A DNA stretch of 21,670 nucleotides from Prevotellaceae bacterium UBA1743. GTDB taxonomy: Bacteria; Bacteroidota; Bacteroidia; Bacteroidales; Bacteroidaceae. The stretch covers positions 1 to 21,670 of the forward strand of contig DCHV01000018.1 of the NCBI GenBank assembly GCA_002314945.1, in the 5' to 3' direction. Under the pieces are notes generated by a model that had not been told where the DNA came from, ran no database searches, and worked only from the letters and a program-made list of their open reading frames with translations. Positions 6,880-14,799 of this stretch are shown one piece after another; within the stretch, counting starts at the first letter, position 1; each line of letters begins with the position of its first letter. Both the position numbers and the translations under genes were made by a program.

Positions 6880-9354
6880 ATGAAGTATGCCGATGTAGTA
6901 CTGCCATTGCCCGTGGGTGAATCCTATACCTACAGCCTGCCTGCTTCCTTCGCCGAGAAGGTGCAAGCAGGCTGTGGCGTGATAGTGCCTTTCGGTTCAC
7001 GGAAATTCTATAGCGCCATTGTCGTCGATGTCCACGACAACAAACCAGCGTATGCCACCAAGGAAGTGATTGAACTCCTGTATTCGCGTCCCATTCTCCT
7101 CCCCTCCCAGCTAAGACTATGGAAATGGATTGCAGATTATTATCTCTGCACGCTGGGCGAAGTATATAAAGCAGCTTTGCCAAGTGGATTGAAATTGGAG
7201 AGCGAGAGCATAGTGGTCTTCAATGAGGATTTCGAAGCAGAAAGCCCGTTCTCTCCTTCCGAACAAAAGGTATATGACCAACTATGCGACAAGAGAGAAC
7301 TCACAATCTCGGCCTTGCAGAAAGCCACTGGAATACATAGTATTTCCTCCGTCGTGAGAAGTCTGTTGGATAAAGGGGCTCTGAGCATGAAGGAGGAGAT
7401 GAAACGATTGTGCAAGCCCAAGACAATGCATTGTGTCCGCCTTGCCGATTCTTACTTCAGCGAAACACGGCTCAATGAGGTTCTGAATGCAATGGGGAGG
7501 AGTCCTAAGCAACAGCAATTGTTGCTTTCCTATCTGGATATGGCAAAGGCCTCCGCTGCCTTGGCACTGCATAACGCGACTTTATTGGAGGAAGTGCCAA
7601 AGACAGCACTATTACAAGCCACCAATTCCTCGTACGCCATATTCAACGGGCTGAAGGAAAAAGGCATCCTGGAAGTATATACCAAGCAAGTGGGACGTTT
7701 GCCGCAACAGATGCTCCCTGCGCAGATGGCGATGAATCCGCTCAGCGAAGCTCAGCAAAAGGCGTATGAGGAGGTAAAGGAACAATTCATCCATCACGAT
7801 GTATGCCTTCTGCACGGAGTAACCAGCAGCGGAAAGACAGAACTGTATATCCATCTGATAGCAGACAAACTAAAGGAGGGGAAACAGGTTCTGTATCTAC
7901 TGCCTGAGATTGTACTGACAACCCAACTCACAGAACGATTGAAGCGTGTGTTCGGTGACAGACTTGGGGTATATCACTCCAAATTCCCCGATGCAGAGCG
8001 GGCCGAGGTGTATGAGAAAATGCTTTCCGAGAATCCCTACGACATCCTCGTAGGAGTACGTTCCTCGGTATTCCTCCCATTTCAGAGATTGGGATTGGTC
8101 ATCGTGGATGAGGAACACGAAAGCAGTTTCAAGCAGCAAGATCCAGCGCCACGCTACCATGCCCGCAATGTGGCTTTGGTGCTGGCATCCCAGATGAAGG
8201 CAAAGACCTTGCTCGGTACAGCTACGCCCAGTGTTGAAAGTTATTTCAATGCACAACAGAACAAGTATGGCTTGGTGAAACTGCATACTCGCTTTCGTGA
8301 TGTACAACTGCCACGAATCGAAGTGGTGGACATGCACGAACTCTATCGGAAGAAACTGATACATGGTCCTTTCAGCCCCCAATTGATCAAAGCCATGCGC
8401 GAGGCTTTGGATGCACATCAGCAGATCATTCTGTTCCAGAATCGTCGCGGATATGCTCCAATGGTGGAATGCAATGTATGCGGATGGGTGGCACGCTGCC
8501 AGAATTGCGACATCAGCCTCACCTATCACAAGGGGACAAGTCAGATGACGTGTCACTATTGTGGAGCCGTCTATCGGCTACCCACGTCATGCCCTGCATG
8601 TGAGAGTCACGACCTCTACAACCACGGATATGGAACAGAACGCATCGAAGCGACAATTCAATCCGTTTTTCCAGAGGCACGAATCGCTCGGATGGATCTC
8701 GACACGACACGAAGCAGACAACGCTACGAACAGATATTGGACGATTTCCAACAAGGGCGCACGGATATTCTTGTTGGCACGCAGATGGTCACCAAGGGAC
8801 TCGATTTCGACAGAGTCAGTCTTGTAGGAATCCTGGACGCAGGAACCATGCTCAATCAACCTGACTTCAGGAGTTACGAACGTGCTTTCCAAATGATGTC
8901 GCAGGTGGCAGGACGTGCAGGAAGACGCCAGAAACAAGGTCTTGTCATCCTGCAGAGTAAAGACGTGAGCGCATCCGTAATCAATCAGGTGGTGCGTCAC
9001 GATTACGAAGGAATGTACAACGATCAATTACAGGAACGTGACATATTCTCCTACCCTCCCTATTGTCGTTTGGTGTATGCCAACCTGAAGCATCGCGACG
9101 AGATGGTAGCCGACCATGCTGCCACGGAATTGGTTCGTGTAATGCGTCAAGTCTTCGGCACACGTGTACTGGGGCCCGACAAACCGGTCGTGTCACGCGT
9201 ACAACTGATGCATATCCGAAAAGTAATACTCAAACTGGAACCTACTCTTTCCCTCGCTGATGTTCGCCAGCGTCTGCGTCAGATCCAACGTTACATGCTC
9301 GACCTACCCTCATTCAAGTCAGGGCAATTGTATTTCGATGTGGATCCGTTGTAG
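6880..9354 (+). CDS. priA: Primosomal protein N' (replication restart helicase PriA)
   Basis: PriA recognises stalled or repaired forks and reloads the replicative helicase. The 824-residue product has an N-terminal DNA-binding domain (1-105), a winged-helix-like middle part, then the superfamily 2 helicase core: Walker A GVTSSGKT (313-320) and DEEH (410-413). Eight cysteines bind zinc at C531, C534, C540, C543, C558, C561, C571 and C574; their spacing is the same as in E. coli PriA. The C-terminal helicase lobe carries VGTQMVTKGLDF and QVAGRAGR. All key motifs are intact and the length is normal for Bacteroidota. It starts 12 bp after porN and may be co-transcribed with the secretion operon, although the functions are unrelated. 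A foldback element lies immediately after its stop codon. Confidence 0.97.
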   Translation: MKYADVVLPLPVGESYTYSLPASFAEKVQAGCGVIVPFGSRKFYSAIVVDVHDNKPAYATKEVIELLYSRPILLPSQLRLWKWIADYYLCTLGEVYKAALPSGLKLESESIVVFNEDFEAESPFSPSEQKVYDQLCDKRELTISALQKATGIHSISSVVRSLLDKGALSMKEEMKRLCKPKTMHCVRLADSYFSETRLNEVLNAMGRSPKQQQLLLSYLDMAKASAALALHNATLLEEVPKTALLQATNSSYAIFNGLKEKGILEVYTKQVGRLPQQMLPAQMAMNPLSEAQQKAYEEVKEQFIHHDVCLLHGVTSSGKTELYIHLIADKLKEGKQVLYLLPEIVLTTQLTERLKRVFGDRLGVYHSKFPDAERAEVYEKMLSENPYDILVGVRSSVFLPFQRLGLVIVDEEHESSFKQQDPAPRYHARNVALVLASQMKAKTLLGTATPSVESYFNAQQNKYGLVKLHTRFRDVQLPRIEVVDMHELYRKKLIHGPFSPQLIKAMREALDAHQQIILFQNRRGYAPMVECNVCGWVARCQNCDISLTYHKGTSQMTCHYCGAVYRLPTSCPACESHDLYNHGYGTERIEATIQSVFPEARIARMDLDTTRSRQRYEQILDDFQQGRTDILVGTQMVTKGLDFDRVSLVGILDAGTMLNQPDFRSYERAFQMMSQVAGRAGRRQKQGLVILQSKDVSASVINQVVRHDYEGMYNDQLQERDIFSYPPYCRLVYANLKHRDEMVADHAATELVRVMRQVFGTRVLGPDKPVVSRVQLMHIRKVILKLEPTLSLADVRQRLRQIQRYMLDLPSFKSGQLYFDVDPL

Positions 9355-9360
9355 CGTTAT

Positions 9361-9541
9361 GTAACGGTGAAAGAATAAGTTGGTACGATTTAGCCTCATA
9401 TTTTTGAGATGTTTTGGATTTATGAAGAAGGAGCATAGCGAGCTATGTGACTGATGAATGGATTCAAAACAGCCAAAAAGATGAGTGCTACAAATAAAAC
9501 AACTTATCTCAAATCGTACCAAGTTATTTTTTTATCGTTAC
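9361..9541. repeat. 181-bp foldback (MITE-like) element with 31-bp inverted ends
   Basis: The two 31-bp ends (9361-9391 and 9511-9541) are inverted copies matching at 27 of 31 positions. Further in, CTCAT-TTTTTG-TTTTG blocks again pair between the arms, and the centre holds CATAGC-GA-GCTATG, so almost the whole unit can fold on itself; the right arm carries about 24 extra bases. It exactly fills the gap between the convergent priA and HD-domain genes, and its right end reaches the stop codon of the latter. Candidate short duplication: CGTTA at 9355-9359 and 9536-9540. It encodes no protein. It could be a non-autonomous transposable element, a structured bidirectional terminator, or both. Confidence 0.75.
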
Positions 9542-11628
9542 TATCCTTTCTCCTTCGGATATTGGATACGCGTATGATAGATCGTCCTCAGTTTTTCTTT
9601 GAGGGTTTCCTTGGCTGTTCTTATTTCCTGTAATGTGATGGCACATTCTTCGAAAAGCCCATCCTTCATTTGCTCTCCTACAATATTTTCCACCAGATTG
9701 TCAATACTATTGTCATCGTATTGTTTCAGGCTATGCGAAGCAGCCTCTACCGAATCTGCCATTGTCAGGATGGCTTGTTCTATGGTAGTAGGATTAGGTC
9801 CAGGATAAGTGAATATCGATTTGTCTATCTCACGATCGGGATTCGCGTTTTTTATGGTCAGATAGAAGTACTTGGTCATTCCATGGCCATGATGGGTAAT
9901 GATGAAATCCCGTATCACCCTGGGAAGCCCGTGCTTTTCAGCCAACTTCATCCCATCCGTGACATGCTTGATGATGATTTGGGCACTCTTTTCGCTACTT
10001 AACCCATTGTGTGGATTCTTCTCGCTGCTTTGTTCCTTTTCCTCCAGATTCTGGTTCTCGGTAAAGAAACCTGGATTCTCCATTTTTCCTATATCGTGGT
10101 AAAGCGCACCGATTCGTACCAGCAAACTTTTTGCGCCCAGTCTGTTGGCCACTTCTGCTGCCAGATTGGACACCTGCATACTGTGTTGGAACGTGCCAGG
10201 TGCCTCTTCCGAAAGTGTTCTCAGGAGAGGATTGTTGATGTTGGACAATTCCACCAAAGTCACAGCCGAAGTGAACCTGAAGATACGTTCTATTGGAATA
10301 AGCAACAGGTAAGCCATCAGAGATAGTGCACCAGCTATGATTAGGTAGATGTATGTATATGTATCTACTCCTGTCGGCTTAAATAGATTTCCCTGGATCA
10401 GATCTATACTCAATTTGATAAAAAGCGCGGAACCTGTGACAAGGATGATGGCACGGAACAGATCAGACCGTTGCTGAAGTTGCTGCAGGCTGAAGACAGC
10501 CACCATTCCCGCCAAACTTTGTATCAGAATAAATTCGTAGGGATGCTGCAATGAGATTGCACACGTCAGGATGGTGATGATATGTGTAGTAAAAGCCGTA
10601 CGTGAATCCTGGAACACGCGCAGGAGAATCGGAAGGATACAATATGGAATGATGAATACCGACATCATATTGTTCTCCACCAATTGATAGGTGATGAGAG
10701 GGAAAATCAAATACATGACCATCACGAACAGCATATTCCTGTAATTGAGGAGGAAATCCGACCTGAATTGGATGAAATATATGAGCAGGAGAATGACGAG
10801 AATGGCCAGAAGAATTATTTTCCCCACCATGATATAGACGATTTCCGTGATACTCTTGGCCTGTTGTTGCTGATGCTGTTCCATCGAAATCAATTCTTGG
10901 AAGATATATTCGTCCACAATCTGCCCTTTATCCACAATCTTTTGTCCAGACAACACCTGTCCCATATAGGGGACCATCATATTATCCACTTCTATTCTTT
11001 GCTGTTCCGATTTCTGGGGATCGTATGTCATGTTGGCCCACAGGAATCGGCTCAGATTACACTGGGCCAGTTTGTCATGCTCAATATGGATGGTATCCGT
11101 TGTATTCATCAGATATTCGTAGGCCGATTTCTCGGTGAACAGATAGGAGACAGGTTCTACACTCGAATTATTCTGTTGATACAGACGCACATTGCGCGTG
11201 TTGTCGTTTTTCAGTCGGTCGTAGTCTTCGAGACTGATGATACCCCGTGAATACACATACGCAAGTTGTTCTTCCACATGTTTTTTATAGTGCTTTGGAA
11301 TCACTTTCTGCAGATCGGCATCGAAGCAACGGATGAAAGAATCTATCTGTCCTGCTTCCACTTCCGGATCCACCCTGAAATAAGGTTCATAATAACTACG
11401 CAGGCTATCCCTTTCCTGTTGCATCCTCTCCTCCGACTTGAATACGGGGAAACTGTCCTGGGCAATGACAGGATCTTCATCCCATGGTTCTCCTATCTGA
11501 TATTGATATTTTACAATGCCCGCTTTGGGGAGGCCAATGGCCAATATAGCGACAGTGACTACGACTCCCAGCACCCTGATGAATATGGCTTTCGAAGGAG
11601 TCTTCCGGTAATGGTTGTATCTGCTCAT
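9541..11628 (-). CDS. pgpH: 7TM-HD membrane phosphohydrolase, PgpH family (probable c-di-AMP phosphodiesterase)
   Basis: PgpH-type proteins hydrolyse cyclic di-AMP, which controls osmotic and envelope homeostasis. The 695-residue product has an N-terminal membrane helix (~17-33), an extracytoplasmic domain (~40-260), a seven-helix membrane block (~265-450) and a C-terminal cytoplasmic HD domain. In the HD domain the likely metal ligands are all present: H482 (TFQHSM), H511-D512 (ALYHDIGKM), H555 (IIKHVTDG), H579-H580 (FIITHHGHG) and D625 (TMADSVEA). The gene is convergent with priA and divergent from gltX, sharing a 98-bp intergenic region with the latter. The family call is firm; the c-di-AMP substrate is inferred from characterised Firmicutes members. 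Confidence 0.88.
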   Translation of the reverse strand: MSRYNHYRKTPSKAIFIRVLGVVVTVAILAIGLPKAGIVKYQYQIGEPWDEDPVIAQDSFPVFKSEERMQQERDSLRSYYEPYFRVDPEVEAGQIDSFIRCFDADLQKVIPKHYKKHVEEQLAYVYSRGIISLEDYDRLKNDNTRNVRLYQQNNSSVEPVSYLFTEKSAYEYLMNTTDTIHIEHDKLAQCNLSRFLWANMTYDPQKSEQQRIEVDNMMVPYMGQVLSGQKIVDKGQIVDEYIFQELISMEQHQQQQAKSITEIVYIMVGKIILLAILVILLLIYFIQFRSDFLLNYRNMLFVMVMYLIFPLITYQLVENNMMSVFIIPYCILPILLRVFQDSRTAFTTHIITILTCAISLQHPYEFILIQSLAGMVAVFSLQQLQQRSDLFRAIILVTGSALFIKLSIDLIQGNLFKPTGVDTYTYIYLIIAGALSLMAYLLLIPIERIFRFTSAVTLVELSNINNPLLRTLSEEAPGTFQHSMQVSNLAAEVANRLGAKSLLVRIGALYHDIGKMENPGFFTENQNLEEKEQSSEKNPHNGLSSEKSAQIIIKHVTDGMKLAEKHGLPRVIRDFIITHHGHGMTKYFYLTIKNANPDREIDKSIFTYPGPNPTTIEQAILTMADSVEAASHSLKQYDDNSIDNLVENIVGEQMKDGLFEECAITLQEIRTAKETLKEKLRTIYHTRIQYPKEKG

Positions 11629-11653
11629 CTTCTGTTTTGTACTTTATTGAATG

Positions 11654-11661
11654 CGAAAGTA
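11654..11661 (-). promoter_or_regulatory. possible -7 box of the pgpH-like gene
   Basis: On the minus strand this reads TACTTTCG, one base away from TAnnTTTG, placed 26 bp upstream of the start codon at 11628. No good -33 TTTG is visible at the right distance. It lies back-to-back with the gltX promoter. Confidence 0.3.
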
Positions 11662-11671
11662 CGAAAATAAA

Positions 11672-11702
11672 TTGATTTATTGTGATAAAAGCATTACTTT
11701 TG
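11672..11702 (+). promoter_or_regulatory. promoter of gltX-waaA
   Basis: TTG at 11672-11674, a 20-base spacer and TACTTTTG at 11695-11702 match the Bacteroidota promoter. The start of transcription would be near 11707, about 20 bases before the ATG at 11727. This supports 11727 over the in-frame ATG at 11682, which lies upstream of the -7 box. Confidence 0.6.
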
Positions 11703-11726
11703 CATGATTTTTATAAAAAACGTAAT

Positions 11727-13289
11727 ATGACAGAAAGAAAAGTGAGAGTACGCTTCGCGCCAAGTCCAACAGGCCCGTTACATATTGGAGGCGTGCGTAC
11801 CGCCTTGTACAACTACCTTTTTGCACGCCAGCATCAGGGAGATCTCATCTTTCGTATCGAAGATACAGACTCGGGCCGTTTCGTGCCAGGAGCCGAGGAA
11901 TACATACTCGAATCATTTCGGTGGCTGGGCATCCAGTTCGACGAAGGCGTAAGTTTCGGTGGAGACCATGGCCCCTACCGTCAGAGTGAACGTCGAGAGA
12001 TCTACAAGCAATATGTCAAGCAGTTGCTCGATGATGGAAAAGCATATTACGCTTTCGACACACCCGAGGAATTGGATGCAAAGCGTGCCGAAATAGAGAA
12101 TTTCCAGTACGATGCTTCCACCCGTATGCAGATGCGCAATTCACTCACGCTGTCTGCCGACGAAGTACAGCAAATGATCGAAGCAGGTACTCCCTACGTG
12201 GTGAGAATCCTTATCCAACCTGGTCGCGATGTGGTAGTGAACGACCTGATCCGCGGCAAAGTGTGCATCAATTCCAGCATCCTCGATGACAAGGTTCTCT
12301 ACAAGAGTGCCGACCAACTTCCCACCTACCATCTGGCTAACATCGTCGATGACCACCTCATGGAGGTCACCCATGTCATCCGCGGCGAAGAGTGGTTGCC
12401 CAGTGCGCCCCTCCATGTCCTGCTTTACGAGGCGTTCGGATGGTCCGACACAATGCCTTGCTTTGCTCACCTTCCCCTTCTTCTCAAACCAGTTGGGAAT
12501 GGAAAACTCAGCAAGCGTGATGGCGACAAGTTAGGATTCCCCGTTTTCCCCCTCGAATGGCACGACCCCAAGAGTGGCGAAGTGAGCAGCGGATATCGTG
12601 AGAAGGGATACCTTCCTCAGGCTGTCGTCAATTTCCTGGCACTCCTTGGCTGGAATCCCGGCAACGAACATAGTGAGATACTTTCCATGGACGAACTCAT
12701 CCAGTTGTTCGACCTGGAAAAATGTTCCCGCAACGGTGCTCGTTTCGACTATGTCAAGGCAGCTTGGTTCAACCACCAATACCTTCTCCAGCAACCCGAA
12801 GAAGCATGGGCACCAGCCTTCGACAACATCCTGCGCCAGAATGGCATAGAATCCACTCCACAGCGCGAAGCAGAAGTGGTACGTATGATGAAGCTCAAGG
12901 TGATAGAATACACCGACAACGAGGGGAACAAGAAGAAACGCAATATCAGTTTCGTCAGCGACTTGTGGCCTCTCACACGCTTCTTCTTCGTGGCTCCAGA
13001 TCATTTCGACAGAGAAGACAAGTTTATTCGGAAGAATTGGAACGAGGGAACTGCCAGTGAGATGACTTGTTTTATGGAAAAGTTGCAGACGGTGGACGAT
13101 TTCTCAGCCGAAGGACTCAAGACAGTCATTGATCCATGGGTGGAAGAAAACGGACTCCGTCCCTGGAACGCATGGCGCATCTGCCTTGTAGGAGCCGGAC
13201 AAGGTCCTGACATGTATGAACTGGCCGCATTCCTCGGCAAGGAGGAGACACTGCGTCGTATGCAGTTCGCTATTTCCACGTTAGGCTGA
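11727..13289 (+). CDS. gltX: Glutamyl-tRNA synthetase
   Basis: This class I aminoacyl-tRNA synthetase charges tRNA-Glu in the cytoplasm. The product is 520 residues from the ATG at 11727, which I chose because the promoter lies between it and the upstream in-frame ATG (11682); conserved sequence also begins right after it. The signature RFAPSPTGPLHIGG (9-22, HIGH motif) and RIEDTDSGR open the Rossmann fold, and the KMSKS-type motif is KLSKR (260-264). The RGEEWLPSAPLHVLLYEAFGW block (219-239) is also typical. The four-ligand zinc site of the E. coli enzyme is absent (AYYAFDTPEEL at 106-116 instead of a Cys-rich segment). The C-terminal anticodon-binding helical domain seems complete. Its stop codon overlaps the waaA start (TGATG), so the two genes form one transcription unit. 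Confidence 0.97.
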   Translation: MTERKVRVRFAPSPTGPLHIGGVRTALYNYLFARQHQGDLIFRIEDTDSGRFVPGAEEYILESFRWLGIQFDEGVSFGGDHGPYRQSERREIYKQYVKQLLDDGKAYYAFDTPEELDAKRAEIENFQYDASTRMQMRNSLTLSADEVQQMIEAGTPYVVRILIQPGRDVVVNDLIRGKVCINSSILDDKVLYKSADQLPTYHLANIVDDHLMEVTHVIRGEEWLPSAPLHVLLYEAFGWSDTMPCFAHLPLLLKPVGNGKLSKRDGDKLGFPVFPLEWHDPKSGEVSSGYREKGYLPQAVVNFLALLGWNPGNEHSEILSMDELIQLFDLEKCSRNGARFDYVKAAWFNHQYLLQQPEEAWAPAFDNILRQNGIESTPQREAEVVRMMKLKVIEYTDNEGNKKKRNISFVSDLWPLTRFFFVAPDHFDREDKFIRKNWNEGTASEMTCFMEKLQTVDDFSAEGLKTVIDPWVEENGLRPWNAWRICLVGAGQGPDMYELAAFLGKEETLRRMQFAISTLG

Positions 13290-14518
13290 TGCTTTATTCT
13301 TTAGCAATTTACTTCTACATGTTAGGGGTTCTCCTTGCAGCCCCTTTCCACAAGAAGGCACGTCAGATGGTCGTTGGGCATTGGCGCACCTTCCGTATTC
13401 TGCGCCGTCAGATCGATCGCAATCAGGAATATGTATGGTTTCATGCAGCCAGCTTGGGTGAGTTCGAGCAGGGCCGTCCTCTGATGGAACGTTTTCGTGC
13501 TCAACATCCCGAATATAAGATTCTCCTCACCTTCTTCTCTCCCTCAGGCTACGAGGTGCGCAAGAATTATGCGGGTGCTGATGTAATCTGTTATCTTCCT
13601 TTCGACACACCAGGCAACGTACTCAGTTTCTTCCGCTTAGTGCGTCCCAAGATGGCTTTCTTCATCAAATATGAGTTTTGGCTCAATTTTATTTATGCGT
13701 GCCATCATTACCAGATTCCTGTGTATAGTGTCAGCAGCATCTTCCGTCCCAACAAAATATTCTTCCGTTGGTATGGCAGCGGGTATGCTCATGTGCTCCG
13801 CTACGTACGCCATTTCTTTGTACAAGACGAAGAAAGCAAGGCTTTGCTGGCCACACGTGGAATAGTTGACAATGTGACAGTCGTGGGCGACACACGCTTC
13901 GACAGGGTCTTGGATATTTGTCATCAGGCAAAGCCACTTCCTCTGATTGATGCTTTCAGTGCTCACACGACACAAGTATTGGTGGCAGGTAGCAGTTGGG
14001 CGCCCGACGAAGATTTGATTATTCCCTATTTCAATGCCCATCCTGCCATGAAACTCGTCTTGGCCCCTCATGTCATCGACGAGGAACACCTGCGTCAGAT
14101 CGAGAGCAAGCTACAACGTCCCAGTCTCCGTTATACCGAAGCCACTCCCGAGAACATCAGTCATGCCGACTGTCTGATCATCAATTGTTTCGGACTTCTC
14201 AGCAGTATGTACCGTTATGGACAGGTGGCGTACGTAGGTGGCGGTTTCGGCGTAGGCATTCACAATGTGCCCGAAGCTGCGGTATATGGTATGCCGGTAC
14301 TTATCGGCCCCAACAATCACGGTTTCCGCGAAGCGCAGGCCTTACTGCAATTGGGTGGATGTTTTCAGGTAGAGGATGCCGCTTCATTCAATGCGACGAT
14401 GGATCGGCTTCTTTCCAACGACGAGGATCGGCTCCGTAGCGGACGTATTGCGGGAGACTATATTTCCACCAATGCAGGAGCAGCCGACCGCATCTTTTCT
14501 ACCATTATGAAGGAGTGA
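13289..14518 (+). CDS. waaA: 3-deoxy-D-manno-octulosonic acid (Kdo) transferase
   Basis: WaaA (KdtA) transfers Kdo from CMP-Kdo to the lipid A precursor at the inner membrane, beginning the LPS inner core. The product has 409 residues. A hydrophobic N-terminal anchor (LYSLAIYFYMLGVLLAAPF, 2-20) is followed by the GT30 acceptor domain with WFHAASLGEFEQGRP (50-64), in which E58 aligns with the family's catalytic glutamate. Next come SPSGYE, FIKYEFWLN, VGDTRFDR, and the donor-site segment VGGGFGVGIHNVPEAAVYGMPVLIGPNN near 313-340. The start ATG overlaps the gltX stop by one base, implying translational coupling. Downstream lies a structured, non-coding convergent junction. Confidence 0.95.
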   Translation: MLYSLAIYFYMLGVLLAAPFHKKARQMVVGHWRTFRILRRQIDRNQEYVWFHAASLGEFEQGRPLMERFRAQHPEYKILLTFFSPSGYEVRKNYAGADVICYLPFDTPGNVLSFFRLVRPKMAFFIKYEFWLNFIYACHHYQIPVYSVSSIFRPNKIFFRWYGSGYAHVLRYVRHFFVQDEESKALLATRGIVDNVTVVGDTRFDRVLDICHQAKPLPLIDAFSAHTTQVLVAGSSWAPDEDLIIPYFNAHPAMKLVLAPHVIDEEHLRQIESKLQRPSLRYTEATPENISHADCLIINCFGLLSSMYRYGQVAYVGGGFGVGIHNVPEAAVYGMPVLIGPNNHGFREAQALLQLGGCFQVEDAASFNATMDRLLSNDEDRLRSGRIAGDYISTNAGAADRIFSTIMKE

Positions 14519-14799
14519 TGCACCTCCCTTCCCTTTAGGAGAGGGCTGGAAAGAGGCTTACTTATTTTTTATGCCGTAGGCAATTTTGTATGCAGAGCAT
14601 ATTTTTTATTTTTGATTTCTTCGGCAGATGGGAGTAGTCCTTTTATCTGAAAGGCACAGCCTTTCAAGGAAAAGGGATGCTCCCATCTGCGGAGACTCGA
14701 AGAGGATCCAAAGGAGAAGAAATCGAAAATGATTTTGATCTATAAATCACACACACAGGTTTCAACGCGTGACCCGGGAAATACCCCTTCTGCTTTCGA
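14519..14799. other. non-coding convergent junction between waaA and the beta-helix gene
   Basis: I see no gene in these 281 bp. The stretch starts with a purine/pyrimidine-rich hairpin-like run (about 14521-14560), then a T-rich patch, then the large nested inverted repeat described separately (14608-14730), and an unremarkable tail. No clean stem plus T-run terminator is evident for either gene. Confidence 0.7.
14608..14730. repeat. nested long inverted repeat (foldback structure)
   Basis: Outer arms of 15 bp (14608-14622 and 14716-14730) match at 14 of 15 positions. Inside, GCAGATGGGAG (14624-14634) pairs perfectly with 14680-14690, then CCTTTT (14639-14644) with AAAAGG (14670-14675), and TGAAAGGC (14648-14655) with GCCTTTCA (14659-14666) around an ACA loop. 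The structure would fold on both strands. It is not followed by a T run on either strand, so it is not a textbook terminator. Confidence 0.75.

Noticed and set aside
9380..9406. promoter-like TTG ... TATTTTTG inside the foldback element
   Set aside because: The spacer is only 16 bases and it points into the 3' end of a convergent gene; probably a chance match in AT-rich DNA.
11682..11726. upstream in-frame ATG for gltX
   Set aside because: The consensus -7 box (11695-11702) lies downstream of it, so the transcript would not contain this codon; the 15 extra residues are not typical of GltX.
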